DNA of 64,000 nucleotides, from positions 25,583,561-25,647,560 of the forward strand of contig NC_088775.1 of assembly GCF_954871325.1 (NCBI RefSeq), in the 5' to 3' direction. This document shows, piece by piece, positions 25,571 through 38,800 of the stretch. The position numbers were made by a program, and so were the translations under genes. Under the pieces are notes generated by a model. It did not search any database. It worked only from the letters and a program-made list of their open reading frames with translations, and had not been told where the DNA came from. This DNA is from Gordionus sp. m RMFG-2023 (Eukaryota > Nematomorpha > Gordioida > Chordodea > Parachordodidae). Positions within the stretch are counted from its first letter, which is position 1. Each line of letters begins with the position of its first letter.

Positions 25571-28170
25571 ATTCAATTTGTCATACTGTGGAATAAGGAC
25601 ATTTACAGAAAGTATGTAGAAGGAATCGTGGTAAAAAAAATATATTCGATAGATGTCCCAGAAAAGGAGGGAGAAAGTTTTGAGGATTGGGCTTCTCCAG
25701 AGGAGTTTCGGAATGAACGATATTAGAGCTAAATATACAGTGTTGTGCAGATTTAATTCAAAACATTTCCATATTTTTTAATTCGTTTTAAATAAAATTA
25801 TTTAACTTGTAATAATTGATAAGAATATATAAATATGCTACAAGTCAAAAAATTTTATTTTCAAATAAATCAAAAAAATATGGAAATGTTTTCCATCAAA
25901 TCTGGTCAACAGTGTATATTACCCATTAAATATAAAAATAAAATTATATATCATGAATTTATAATTGTAAACAATGGTAATTGTTATATTTATGTGTTTA
26001 TTCCATTTTTTATAATTACGCGTTAATTTGAATATTTGAACCAGAATTATGTTGTTATATAATTATTTTCCTTTTGAATATTGTTAATCGAGTTTTCGAC
26101 AATTGTAATTTAATATTTAGACATATTTGAATATTTAGTTTTAGGAATATATTATTATATGATGAACTTTAATTTACTTTCAATTTTTTTTTGCATAGTA
26201 AAAATTTATATAAATACACAAAAATTTTTAAATAAAGTAGAGTAAATTTTTAGTGTAAATTGTTTTGAAATCTAGTGAATAAAATCTTTTTGGTGTAAAT
26301 TGTTAAAATCTATCCTGAATAAAGTCGTAAGAATTATTATTAAATTAATTAATTATATTAGTCTTTTTCTTATAATTTATACAAATTATTTAAAGTTTTA
26401 TTTTTCTCGGTAATTTACCTTGGAGCTTTTAGTTAGTCTCCCTTAAATCCTTCGATTAATATATTACAATAATACGGAATTGTAACAGCAATAATTTGAT
26501 AGCTAAAAATTTAATAAACATAAATCAATGTAATACAATTAATGAGGTTTAGGGGGATAATTTAAATAAATTTTCATCATTGTTTATTAAAAAATTGAAG
26601 GAGAAACGATGCAAACTACACCACGAATGAATCGATAGCCAAAAAATTATCATATACAAGACTCGATAACCACGGACATTGATCCTATACACGACTCGTT
26701 GACCCAAGACATTGATCCGACACAAAACTCAGTAACAAAGATACCATCATAAATGATAAGATTGAAATCGACAGTACAGATCAACCCATGGTAGAGAACG
26801 AAAGTACAAGTAACCGTTATCCAAAATAGATTAGATATAATAGAATCAACTCAAAGACAATTAATAATATGATTAATTGTATTCAAATATATTAATTGTG
26901 TATGTTCATTAATACATTTTAGAATACATCTATTTTAGCTACTGATGATATTGCATCTATATCTAGAGTTACACCTAATATACATCAGCTTAATCAGGAA
27001 AGGCCATTATACGCTGCTTTGGTAAGCCTTCATTATTCATTACTTTTACCTGAACCCTAAATGGGATAAAATTATGCCTGAATTATTTCTTCATCAGACT
27101 CCAAACGACCGCCCATATTTCGCCCTTTCGTTATAAATTAAAATGTCTTTAAAAAAATTTTCTCAAAATTTTAACAGATACACAAAATATCATTTTTTTA
27201 AAAAATTAGCCTAAATTTATATGGATTGACAAGAAGAAAAAATTTCTTAAATAAATATATAAATAAATTGCAATTAAATTTCATTAATATTGAATGCCAT
27301 TTTAATTTACATAAATATATTAACAGAAAGATATGGCCCTTATCAAATTATTTGATAAATAATTTCGGAAATTCAAGATATACACTAAATTTATCTGAAA
27401 AACAACAATAAGCTAATGGAATAAACAACAATTTATTTTCTAGATAATTTTAATTGATCATAGAACATATATCCTTTTATATATAAAAACGTAAATAAAA
27501 TAAATATAATATATTGACTACATATTAATTAGGGCTAAAAATCAACATCAATTTTTTTACAGGATAAAATATTATTATTTTTATTTCACTAACAAATAAT
27601 GATGCAAACATTAATCATTTAACATTATATAAAATCAATTTTGTCTGTAGAATTGTTGCAGTGGACGCAATTTCATTCCACATTTTTCTCCTTTTTTTTG
27701 GCTTTGTGTTATCTCCAATAAAAGATAAGATTTGTTATTTCTTTTAAAAAAAATCACAATTAATTAAATTTAAATTATAATAAATTAAAGAAGAAGCTTG
27801 ATCATCTTTAAATAAGAATCAAATTGTAAAATATAATTAAGATACATTATGGAAAGACCATATGAAAAGACCAGAATAAATCGAAATATAAAATCCCTTT
27901 ATTAGGGACCCCCTTGGCCATATGAAAAAAAACCAAGTAAATCGAAATATAAAATCTCTTTAATCGACCCCACAGGCTTATAATTTTAAATACTTAGTAA
28001 TAAGTATAATTTATTAATTTACTTTATTTGTCCTAATAGATAATTTCTTTAAAAAAAACCTTTTGTCCTTATAAATGTTTTTTTAGAAAAACCTCATTTC
28101 TAGAAAGTAACTCACTGTCTTAATAATAATAACTTAAAATACATATTTATGAATAAAGTTTATCAATTTT
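25571..28170. other. AT-rich spacer with minor repeats
   Basis: No gene could be confirmed. At 26650-26735 a ~38-bp motif (ACACGACTCGTTGACC... GACATTGATCC) recurs about three times imperfectly. At 26940-27022 a stretch preceded by TTTTAG and followed by GTAAGC reads SISRVTPNIHQLNQERPLY, a possible orphan exon. At 27850-27960 a ~60-bp unit (AAATCGAAATATAAAATC) occurs twice. Confidence 0.4.
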
Positions 28171-28178
28171 AACCTCGC

Positions 28179-29783
28179 TTAGCAAATATTTGTCATAATG
28201 AGTCTCAAAATCTTTTTGAATATTTTCCTATCTGACGAAGCCCTCTTTAAAAACTCCCAAGATAAATCAAGTTCGACCAAAGACCTTACAATTCTTCCAA
28301 ACCAGCTGCCTTTATAGGATAAAAAAAGCTTAAGAGCAATGTCTTCCTGATATTGGTTTATAAGAGCTTGATGTATTAAATTGTTTGAAGGATGTCTTAA
28401 TATGTGACCCACCAACTCAATTTTCCTATATTCTATCATTCAATGAATAGGATATCGCAACTTGCCCATAGCCTATAATTTGTAGTAATACGAGGGTAAA
28501 AGGTCCTAGTTATGTATCTTAGACATTTATTAATAAATATCTGCATCTTGTTATTATCCGACTTAGTATCATTCCATGTTTCTACACCGTATTAAAGAGC
28601 AGCCATTATTAGGACTTTAATTAGTCTAATCTTCAAAGGGATCGATATTTGTTGTGAAGACCAAATCTTCATCAAAGCCCTGTACTTATCTCGTTTTATT
28701 TAGTTTAGACTGTTGATCTTTTTTCGTACAACCTTTCTTATCCAATAATACACCTAAGTATTTTAAGGTAGTTACTTCAGTAATCATACTTCCATCTATA
28801 GTTAAACTTATCTGTGAAGAAGTATAATAGGACGTCATAATTTTTGTCTTGTTTGTATTTAATATTAGACCAAAGTGTCCCGCCTCTAAGATGATATAAT
28901 TTATGGCTGATTGGATAACCAACACCGATTCACCGACTAAACATAAATCGTCGGCGGAAGCTATAATGTTTAATTTTCCTGAAAACCACTGAGCGAAGTG
29001 CATATCTCTGACTTTGATATTAATATGGTTGATAACGATGTTAAATAAAATCGGTGATAAAACACAACCTTGCTTCAAACCCATCATTATCGGAATTTTC
29101 AGTGACTTTTTCCCCGCATGGATAATTTGCATATAATAATCCTTATAAATTATTTCAGCAAACTTATCAAAACTAAAGGAATACCCAACTCTTATAATGT
29201 CCTCCAAAGTTTGGAATGTATTATCGAGTCGAAAGCTTTTTAAAAATCTAGAGCAACAATTATCAATTATCTTTTCCTTATTAACGTTCTCTCTATCTAA
29301 ATTTTTAATGCTAGGATCGCCTCTAATGCGTTACGACTCATCCTAAACGAAACCAATGAATCCACAAAAAGAGGTTCCACCCGGTCTTAATCTATTTAGT
29401 ATAACATTTGCAAAAATCTTATATACCACCGAATTTAGTGATATTCCCCTCCAATCTTCATGAAATTCAGGATTTTTGGTTTTGGGGAAATTGATTAGAA
29501 TGGCGGTGATCCAATCGTTAGGACAAAACCTTTCAATCCATACCCTGAGGATATCCGCGCATAACATGGAGTCGCTCTTCAAGTATTCACTATGTAGTAG
29601 ATCCTGACCACTTGCTTTGTGATTTTTCAATTTGTTAATTATTTCAACTAATTCAGCTTTCGTTGGTTGGATAATCCTAACATCAGATGAGATTCGGGCC
29701 ATTGGTGAACTTTGTTGTATATTTCGCGATCTTGTTTGTGGTAGCCAAATTTCCGATGAATCAGTTGAGATTTTGGCCAACAC
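28179..29783 (-). mobile_element. degraded non-LTR retrotransposon (LINE)
   Basis: Reverse-transcriptase pieces on the - strand in correct order. 29783-29343 holds the fingers region (KLKNHKASGQDLLHSEYL ... WITAILINFPKTKN ... WRGISLNSVVYKIFANV). 29207-28686 holds the palm (GLKQGCVLSPILFNIV, then SADDLCLVGE in place of the usual YADD). 28439-28179 holds a C-terminal KIELVGHILRHPSNN block, the IxxxGHxLR-type segment found after the RT in many LINEs. Frames change near 29340-29210 and 28690-28440, and the endonuclease part is not evident, so the copy is 5'-truncated and dead. Confidence 0.85.
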
Positions 29784-29986
29784 GGTGATTTTGGTTGGGC
29801 GTTTCTAGAACTTGTATGAGACAACGAAATTTTAGATGTAATAGAGTGTTGGTCGCGTAAATGGGGATAATGTGGAGATTGAGCAGTGAATTTCGATATA
29901 TTTGGGTGTTGATCCAGTAAGCGAGAACAACTTGAGGATTGTAAATCAGATACGTAATAATAATGTGAAGACTGATTTATGACTTT

Positions 29987-30471
29987 ATAATTACCAGAAA
30001 TTTAAAAATGAATAATATAGTTAATTAGTGATTTTAAAAATTTGAACGGCTAATTTTACAATATTAAATTTTTTATTTACAATTAATAAATGATTATATT
30101 TATTTAATTGATTATATAATTATTTGAATAATAAAAGTCAATTAAGCTTCAACTGTTAATGCTAAATTAATATTTAATGAGTGATATTGATATTCTATTT
30201 TTAACACAGAATTTGATTGCAAGCTGACATAGTGAAAATATAATTTATATGTATTAATCTAATCTAATAATTAAAATAGTATTTAATAAAAATTTAGATA
30301 GTCTTAGTAATTTTTAAATAATAAAATTAAATTTATATATTACGTAATAGAACTATTTTTAGTTCAAGGGGATATTAAGGAGCCATTAAAATAAAAATTT
30401 TGCTTCAGGTGGCTATTCAAATTTTTTAGGGGGCTCGAGCCCTTGCGCACCCCTCCCTAGTGACGCCACTG
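29987..30471. mobile_element. right end of the 16979-type hAT-like MITE
   Basis: These 485 bp match 18470-18953 collinearly (AATATAGTTAATTAGTGATT, CTTCAACTGTTAATGCTAAA, GGGGGCTCGAGCCC) and end in CTAGTGACGCCACTG, the same terminal repeat. No left end is present; it abuts the broken LINE, so it is truncated. Confidence 0.85.
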
Positions 30472-32390
30472 TTCAATATAGGAGGATGTTACTGTAAAAT
30501 ATTTATCATATTTGGCCATGGTAATGTTAATTCATCTGATTTTGAATTTTCAGAATCAGATGATGAAATAATGATATCCATGTTTATGATAATCTATTAA
30601 ATTAAAATATAAGCAATGATATTCAAATTAATTAACTACAAAAATGGCTTGTTAAAAAATTACATGATACGTGTTAAAAGCGTTTTCACCCTCTGGTTGT
30701 GGATACAACTGAACTACGCTAGGTTTTCCTCAAAATCCATCAAACTGGATATATAATTTAGGGGGAGAAAAATGAGGAGCCCTTCACACTTTTGTGGGCA
30801 AGCCGCATGTATTTGTAAGCACAACAATCCGAGAATTGTTGTTTAAACATCTATAGGCTCATAACAGAAGAGTTGGGCAAAACAAAAGTCTACCTCTATA
30901 TCCAAGAACTACAATACAATTTAATTAATTTATAGGTGGGTAGTGGCTGATTTTATCATTTAATAAGCCTTAATAATACAAATAAATTAATAAGATAGAA
31001 AAATTAAAAATAAGAATAAATAAGTGTTGTACAAGAGAAAATACATTAAAGTTTAGTAAAAAAAACTAATAAACAAAAAGGATTTGACAATGAATAAGCT
31101 TTTTGGGAAAAGTAAAATGTAAAAAGTAAATAAAAAAAAGTAAATATAGTGTTCTAAAATATCCGTTAACGATATCAGAGTTTTCACTATCTTCTACAAA
31201 GATGTAAAATAATCTAATCTTATAATCCTAATAATTCTATTATTATAAATGTAAATTTATTAGAAGGTCATGCCTAAATGAAGTTTTATTAATGCTTTGA
31301 GGTTTACCAGAATAATTTATTTGAGCTTATTTATTATACATATATCACAATTATGTTAAAATAATGATCATTTATTGCGATTAATAAAATTATTTTGTGA
31401 TAAAAGTTGGCTAAACTCTGGTGAAGACAAAAAAAATTTCTATTACTCTAGCTATCAGTGAATCCTAGTCCCTTAGATGATAATAAGCAGCCTTTAATTT
31501 TTTGTAATTAAATTATCTCATATAATTCACTCTTTTTTCAGGGTTAAGTTTTGAATGATGTTTTATTCTAAATGAAATTAATTAAACATGATTACAACGA
31601 TATATAAATTAACATTAGTATTAAAAAAGTTAAAATGCAATTCATGTTAAAGAATTTTTTTTGTTTTCTTAATTATCCGAAATAATGAATGTAATTGTTA
31701 GAAAATAGAGCCTGAAAAAATTTCACAATTTTCTGATATATCGAATTTAACCGATTTACAATTTTAAATGTTATTTAACATTATTCCACAGTAAATTTTA
31801 ATAAAAACGAAAGATTTTCCCATAAAATATGCCATTTTGACTAATATAATTATAGGCATAGCCAGAATTTTGCATATGATGGGGGGTGTATATTAGTTAC
31901 CCCCTCCCATGAAATTTGTTGGTGCGATCAACTTATTGAAGGCATTTATTTTTCATTTTTATAGAAATAATTTTATTTTTTATATATAAATGTTTTTTAA
32001 TTTTTAATTATAGTCATTATTTTTTTAAAAAAATTAACTTATTATGTATATATTTATAGTTATATTTTGTATAAATCTTTTGTGAAGATGAGAGAGAGGA
32101 AGAGGTATAACCCATAATATTTAGAAAATAGACATATTTTTAAGGGATGCCCCCCCCCCCTTATTCAGCTAACATAATGTTATTTGACATTTATTTATAT
32201 TCAATATCACTTATCCCTTACTCAAAATATATTATCACATTTACTTCTAAAAATATGTTACTCAAAATACCGTTTCCAAATTTGAAGTAAACATATATGA
32301 TTTTTGCTAATGAATGACAAACGCATTCATTTTAGCGCTGGACTCCAAATTCCCTCACTCAGACATATGATAGGATGGGTCAATAAAATA
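30472..32390. other. AT-rich spacer, possible small MITE
   Basis: No gene supported. At about 31855-32175 a stretch begins GGCATAGCCAGAATTTTGC followed by a G run and ends with a C run and TTATTCAGCTAAC, suggestive of a small element with G/C-run ends. No target duplication could be shown. Confidence 0.35.
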
Positions 32391-32400
32391 ACAGCGTTTG

Positions 32401-32622
32401 GGTATAACTAAACTGTGAATTGACAGGTAAACTGCGAATGGACAGGTAAACTGATAATAGACAGGTATAAATATATTTATGGCCTATCAATTTTATTTTA
32501 AAAATATAAATATGTATTTTTATTATGTAAATCTAATATATTTTGAAAATTAAAATTATCTAAATAAATAAAATAGAATATGGAAGAAAGAGTAGTTCAT
32601 AAATTTAAAATATGTATAGAAC
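32401..32622 (+). repeat. left terminal inverted repeat of MULE
   Basis: Pairs with 45100-45316 in inverted orientation. Shared blocks are GGT(A/G)TAACTAAA at the tip, AATTGACAGGTAAA, GGCCTAT/AGCCTATtaattttatttt, and TATCTAAATAAAtAAAATAGAATAT. The motif ATTGACAGGTAAACT is repeated about three times near the tip. Confidence 0.8.
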
Positions 32623-32758
32623 AGATATGTTATATAGAAAATATAACGCCCATAATAAATTTAAAAAATCATAAATATATTTAGTTTTTAATTAAAAAAA
32701 ATATGAATTATAGGAGCAAAATTCTTTACTTTATATTAATTTATTTGGTAAAAGCTAT
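32614..32758 (+). repeat. left arm of inverted repeat bracketing the satellite
   Basis: This segment (GTATAGAACAGATATGTTAT ... TTTATTTGGTAAAAGCTA) is the inverted counterpart of 41571-41744. A long T run (about 32757-32779) follows it before the satellite begins. Confidence 0.8.
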
Positions 32759-32819
32759 TTTTTTTTTTTTTTTTTTTTCTCTTTAGCTTTTACCTTTTCT
32801 GGTGGTAAGCTCCTTATAT

Positions 32820-35800
32820 AATCATAAAAATTTAGTCATAAAAATAAAATATTTTTAAAATCCCAAAAATCATAATATTTTTGACTAAACTGAGAATTGA
32901 CATCATAACTCAAAAAATAATGACGGAAACTTAATTTTTTTTTCATTTTATATTTATATGAGTAGGTTTACACAAAATGAGTCATAAAAATAAAATATTT
33001 TTAAAATCCCAAAAATCTAAATATTTTTGACTAAACTGAGGAATTGACATCATAACTCAAATAATAATGACGGAAACTTAATTTTTTTTTCATTTTATAT
33101 TTATATGAGTAGGTTTACACAAAATGAGTCATAAAAATAAAATATTTTTAAAATCCCAAAAATCTAAATATTTTTGACTAAACTGAGGAATTGACATCAT
33201 AACTCAAATAATAATGACGGAAACTTAATTTTTTTTTCATTTTATATTTATATGAGTAGGCTTACACAAAATGAGTCATAAAAATAAAATATTTTTAAAA
33301 TCCCAAAAATCTAAATATTTTTGACTAAACTGAGGAATTGACATCATAACTCAAATAATAATGACGGAAACTTAATTTTTTTTTCATTTTATATTTATAT
33401 GAGTAGGTTTACACAAAATGAGTCATAAAAATAAAATATTTTTAAAATCCCAAAAATCTAAATATTTTTGACTAAACTGAGGAATTGACATCATAACTCA
33501 AATAATAATGACGGAAACTTAATTTTTTTTTCATTTTATATTTATATGAGTAGGTTTACACAAAATGAGTCATAAAAATAAAATATTTTTAAAATCCCAA
33601 AAATCTAAATATTTTTGACTAAACTGAGGAATTGACATCATAACTCAAATAATAATGACGGAAACTTAATTTTTTTTTCATTTTATATTTATATGAGTAG
33701 GTTTACACAAAATGAGTCATAAAAATAAAATATTTTTAAAATCCCAAAAATCTAAATATTTTTGACTAAACTGAGGAATTGACATCATAACTCAAAAAAT
33801 AATGACGGAAACTTAAATTTTTTTTCATTTTATATTTATATGAGTGTAGGTTTACACAAAATGAGTCATAAAAATAAAATATTTTTAAAATCCCAAAAAT
33901 AATATTTTTGACTAAACTGAGAATTGACATCATAACTCAAAAAATAATGACGGAAACTTAATTTTTTTTTCATTTTATGTTTATATGAGTAAGTTTACAC
34001 AAAATGAGTCAAAAAAATAAAATATTTTTAAAATCCCAAAAATCTAAATATTTTTGACTAAACTGAGGAATTGACATCATAACTCAAAAAATAATGATGG
34101 AAACTTCTTTTTTTTTTTTTTAATATTTATAGGAGTAGGTTTACACAAAATGAGTCAAAAAAATAAAATATTTTTAAAATCCCAAAAATATAAATATTTT
34201 TGACTAAACTGAGAATTAACATCATAACTCAAAAAATAATAATGGAAACTTAAATTTTTTTTCTTTATGTTTATATGAGTTACACAAAATGAGTCATAAA
34301 AATAAAATATTTTTAAAATCCCAAAAATCATAATATTTTTGACTAAACTGAGAATTGACATCATAACTCAAAAAATAATGACGGAAACTTAATTTTTTTT
34401 TCATTTTATATTTATATGAGTAGGTTTACACAAAATGAGTGAAAAAAATAAAATATTTTTAAAATCCCAAATATCTAAAAAATTTTGACTAAAGTGAGAA
34501 TTGACATCATAACTCAAAAAATAATGACGAAAACTTTTTTTTCATTTTATGTTTATATAAGTAAGTGTACATAAAATGAGTCAAAAAAATAAAATATTTT
34601 TAAAATCTCAAATATCTAAAAAAATTTGACTAAAGTGAGAATTGACATCATAACTCAATAAATAATGACGAAAACTTAATTTTTTTTTCATTTTATGTTT
34701 ATATGAGTAGGTTTACACAAAATGAGTCAAAAAAATATAATATTTTTAAAATCCCAAAAAACTAAAATATTTTGACTAAACTGAGAATTTCACATCATAA
34801 CTCAAAAAATAATGACGGAAACTTAATTTTTTTTTCATTTTATCTTTATATGAGTATGTTTATACAAAATGAGTTAAAAAAAATAAAATATTTTTAAAAT
34901 CCCAAAAATCTAAAACATTTTGATTAAACTAAGAATGGACATCATAAATCAAAAAATAATGATGGAAACTAACAATTTTTTTCATTTTATGTTTATATGA
35001 GTAAGTTTACACAAAATGAGTCAAAAAAAAATAAAATATTTTTAAAATCCCAAAAATCTAAATAATTTTGATTAAACTAAGAATGGACATCAGAACTCAA
35101 AAAATAATGATGGAAACTAACAATTTTTTTCATTTTATGTTTATATGAGTAAGTTTACACAAAATGAGTCAAAAAAATTATAATATTTTTAAAATCCCAC
35201 AAATCTAAAAAATTTTCACTAAACTGAGAATTTCACATCATAACTCAAAAAATAATGACGGAAACTTAATTTTTTTTTCATTTTATGTATATATGAGTAA
35301 GTGTACACAAAATGAGTCAAAAAAATAAAATATTTTTAAAATCCCAAAAATCTAAATATTTTTGACTAAACTGAGGAATTGACATCATAACTCAAAAAAT
35401 AATGATGGAAACTTCTTTTTTTTTCATTTAATATTTATAGGAGTAGGTTTACACAAAATGAGTCAAAAAAATAAAATATTTTTAAAATCCCAAAAATCTA
35501 AATATTTTTGACTAAACTGAGAATTAACATCATAACTCAAAAAATAATAATGGAAACTTAAATTTTTTTTCTTTATGTTTATATGAGTTACACAAAATGA
35601 GTCATAAAAATAAAATATTTTTAAAATCCCAAAAATCATAATATTTTTGACTAAACTGAGAATTGACATCATAACTCAAAAAATAATGACGGAAACTTAA
35701 TTTTTTTTTCATTTTATATTTATATGAGTAGGTTTACACAAAATGAGTCATAAAAATAAAATATTTTTAAAATCCCAAAAATCTAAATATTTTTGACTAA

Positions 35801-38800
35801 ACTGAGGAATTGACATCATAACTCAAAAAATAATGATGGAAACTTCTTTTTTTTTTCATTTAATATTTATAGGAGTAGGTTTACACAAAATGAGTCATAA
35901 AAATAAAATATTTTTAAAATCCCAAAAATCTAAATATTTTTGACTAAACTGAGGAATTGACATCATAACTCAAAAAATAATGACGGAAACTTAAATTTTT
36001 TTTCATTTTATATTTATATGAGTGTAGGTTTACACAAAATGAGTCATAAAAATAAAATATTTTTAAAATCCCAAAAATAATATTTTTGACTAAACTGAGA
36101 ATTGACATCATAACTCAAAAAATAATGACGGAAACTTAATTTTTTTTTCATTTTATGTTTATATGAGTAAGTTTACACAAAATGAGTCAAAAAAATAAAA
36201 TATTTTTAAAATCCCAAAAATCTAAATATTTTTGACTAAACTGAGGAATTGACATCATAACTCAAAAAATAATGATGGAAACTTCTTTTTTTTTCATTTA
36301 ATATTTATAGGAGTAGGTTTACACAAAATGAGTCAAAAAAATAAAATATTTTTAAAATCCCAAAAATCTAAATATTTTTGACTAAACTGAGAATTAACAT
36401 CATAACTCAAAAAATAATAATGGAAACTTAAATTTTTTTTCTTTATGTTTATATGAGTTACACAAAATGAGTCATAAAAATAAAATATTTTTAAAATCCC
36501 AAAAATCATAATATTTTTGACTAAACTGAGAATTGACATCATAACTCAAAAAATAATGACGGAAACTTAATTTTTTTTTCATTTTATATTTATATGAGTA
36601 GGTTTACACAAAATGAGTCATAAAAATAAAATATTTTTAAAATCCCAAAAATCTAAATATTTTTGACTAAACTGAGGAATTGACATCATAACTCAAATAA
36701 TAATGACGGAAACTTAATTTTTTTTTCATTTTATATTTATATGAGTAGGTTTACACAAAATGAGTCATAAAAATAAAATATTTTTAAAATCCCAAAAATC
36801 TAAATATTTTTGACTAAACTGAGGAATTGACATCATAACTCAAATAATAATGACGGAAACTTAATTTTTTTTTCATTTTATGTATATATGAGTAAGTGTA
36901 CACAAAATGAGTCAAAAAAATAAAATATTTTTAAAATCCCAAATATCTAAAAAATTTTGACTAAACTGAGAATTGACATTATAACTCAAAAAATAATGAT
37001 GGAAACTTAAAATTTTTTTCATTTCATGTTTATATGAGTAAGTTTACACAAAATGAGTGAAAAAAATAAAATATTTTTAAAATCCCAAATATCTAAAAAA
37101 TTTTGACTAAAGTGAGAATTGACATCATAACTCAAAAAATAATGACGAAAACTTAAATTTTTTTTCATTTTATGTTTATATGAGTAAGTGTACATAAAAT
37201 GAGTCAAAAAAATAAAATATCTTTAAAATCCCAAAAATCTAAATATTTTTTTTTTACTGAGAATTGTCATCATAACTCAAAAAATAATGACGGAAACTTA
37301 ATTTTTTTTTCATTTTATGTTTATATGAGTAAGTTTACACAAAATGAGTCAAAAAAATTATGATATTTTTAAAATCCCACAAATCTAAAAAATTTTCACT
37401 AAACTGAGAATTTCACATCATAACTCAAAAAATAATGACGGAAACTTAATTTTTTTTTCATTTTATGTTTATATGAGTAAGTTTACACAAAATGAGTCAA
37501 AAAAAATATAATATTTTTAAAATCCCATATATCTAAAATATTTTGACTAAACTGAGAATTGACATTATAACTCAAAAAATAATGATGGAAACTTAAAATT
37601 TTTTTCATTTCATGTTTATATGAGTAAGTTTACACAAAATGAGTCAAAAAAAATATAATATTTTTAAAATCCCAAAAATCTAAAAATTTTGACTAAACTG
37701 AGAATTTCACATCATAACTAAAAAATAATGACGGAAACTTAATTTTTTTTCATTTTATGTTTATATGAGTATGTTTACACAAAATGAGTCAAAAAAAATA
37801 AAATATTTTTAAAATCCCAAAAATCTAAAAAATTTTGATTAAACTAAGAATGGACATCATAACTCAAAAAATAATGATGGAAACTAACAATTTTTTTCAT
37901 TTTATGTTTATATGAGTAAGTTTACACAAAATGAGTCAAAAAAATAAAATATTTTTAAAATCCCAAATATCTAAAAAATTTTGATTAAACTAAGAATGGA
38001 CATCATAACTCAAAAAATAATGATGGAAACTAACAATTTTTTTCATTTTATGTTTATATGAGTAAGTTTACACAAAATGAGTCAAAAAAAAAAATATTTT
38101 TAAAATCCCAAAAATCTAAAAAATTTTGACTAAACTGAGAATTTCACATCATAACTCAAAAAATAATGACGGAAACTTAATTTTTTTTTCATTATGTATA
38201 TATGAGTAAGTTTACACAAAATGAGTAAAAAAAATAAAATATTTTTAAAATCCCAAATATCTAAAAAATTTTGACTAAACTGAGAATTGACATTATAACT
38301 CAAAAAATAATGATGGAAACTTAAAATTTTTTTCATTTCATGTTTATATGAGTAAGTTTACACAAAATGAGTCAAAAAAATAAAATATTTTTAAAATCCC
38401 AAATATCTAAAAATTTTTGACTAAAGTGATAATTGACATCATAACTCAAAAAATAATGACGAAAACTTTATTTTCATTTTATGTTTATATAAGTAAGTGT
38501 ACATAAAATGAGTCAAAAAAATAAAATATTTTGAAAATCCCAAAAATCTAAATATTTTTATCTAAATTGAGAATTGACATCATAACTCAAAAAATAATCA
38601 CGGAAACTTAATTTTTTTTTCATTTTGTGTTTATATGAGTAAGATTACACAAAATGAGTCAAAAAAAATATAATATTTTTAAAATCCCAAAAATCTAAAA
38701 AATTTTCACTAAACTGAGAATTTCACATCATAACTCAAATAATAATGACGGAAACTTAATTTTTATTTCATTTTATGTTTATATGAGTATGTTTATATGA

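Noticed and set aside
31855-32175. Possible small MITE with G-run and C-run ends
   Set aside because: The ends match poorly and no target duplication was found; kept only as a remark in the spacer entry.
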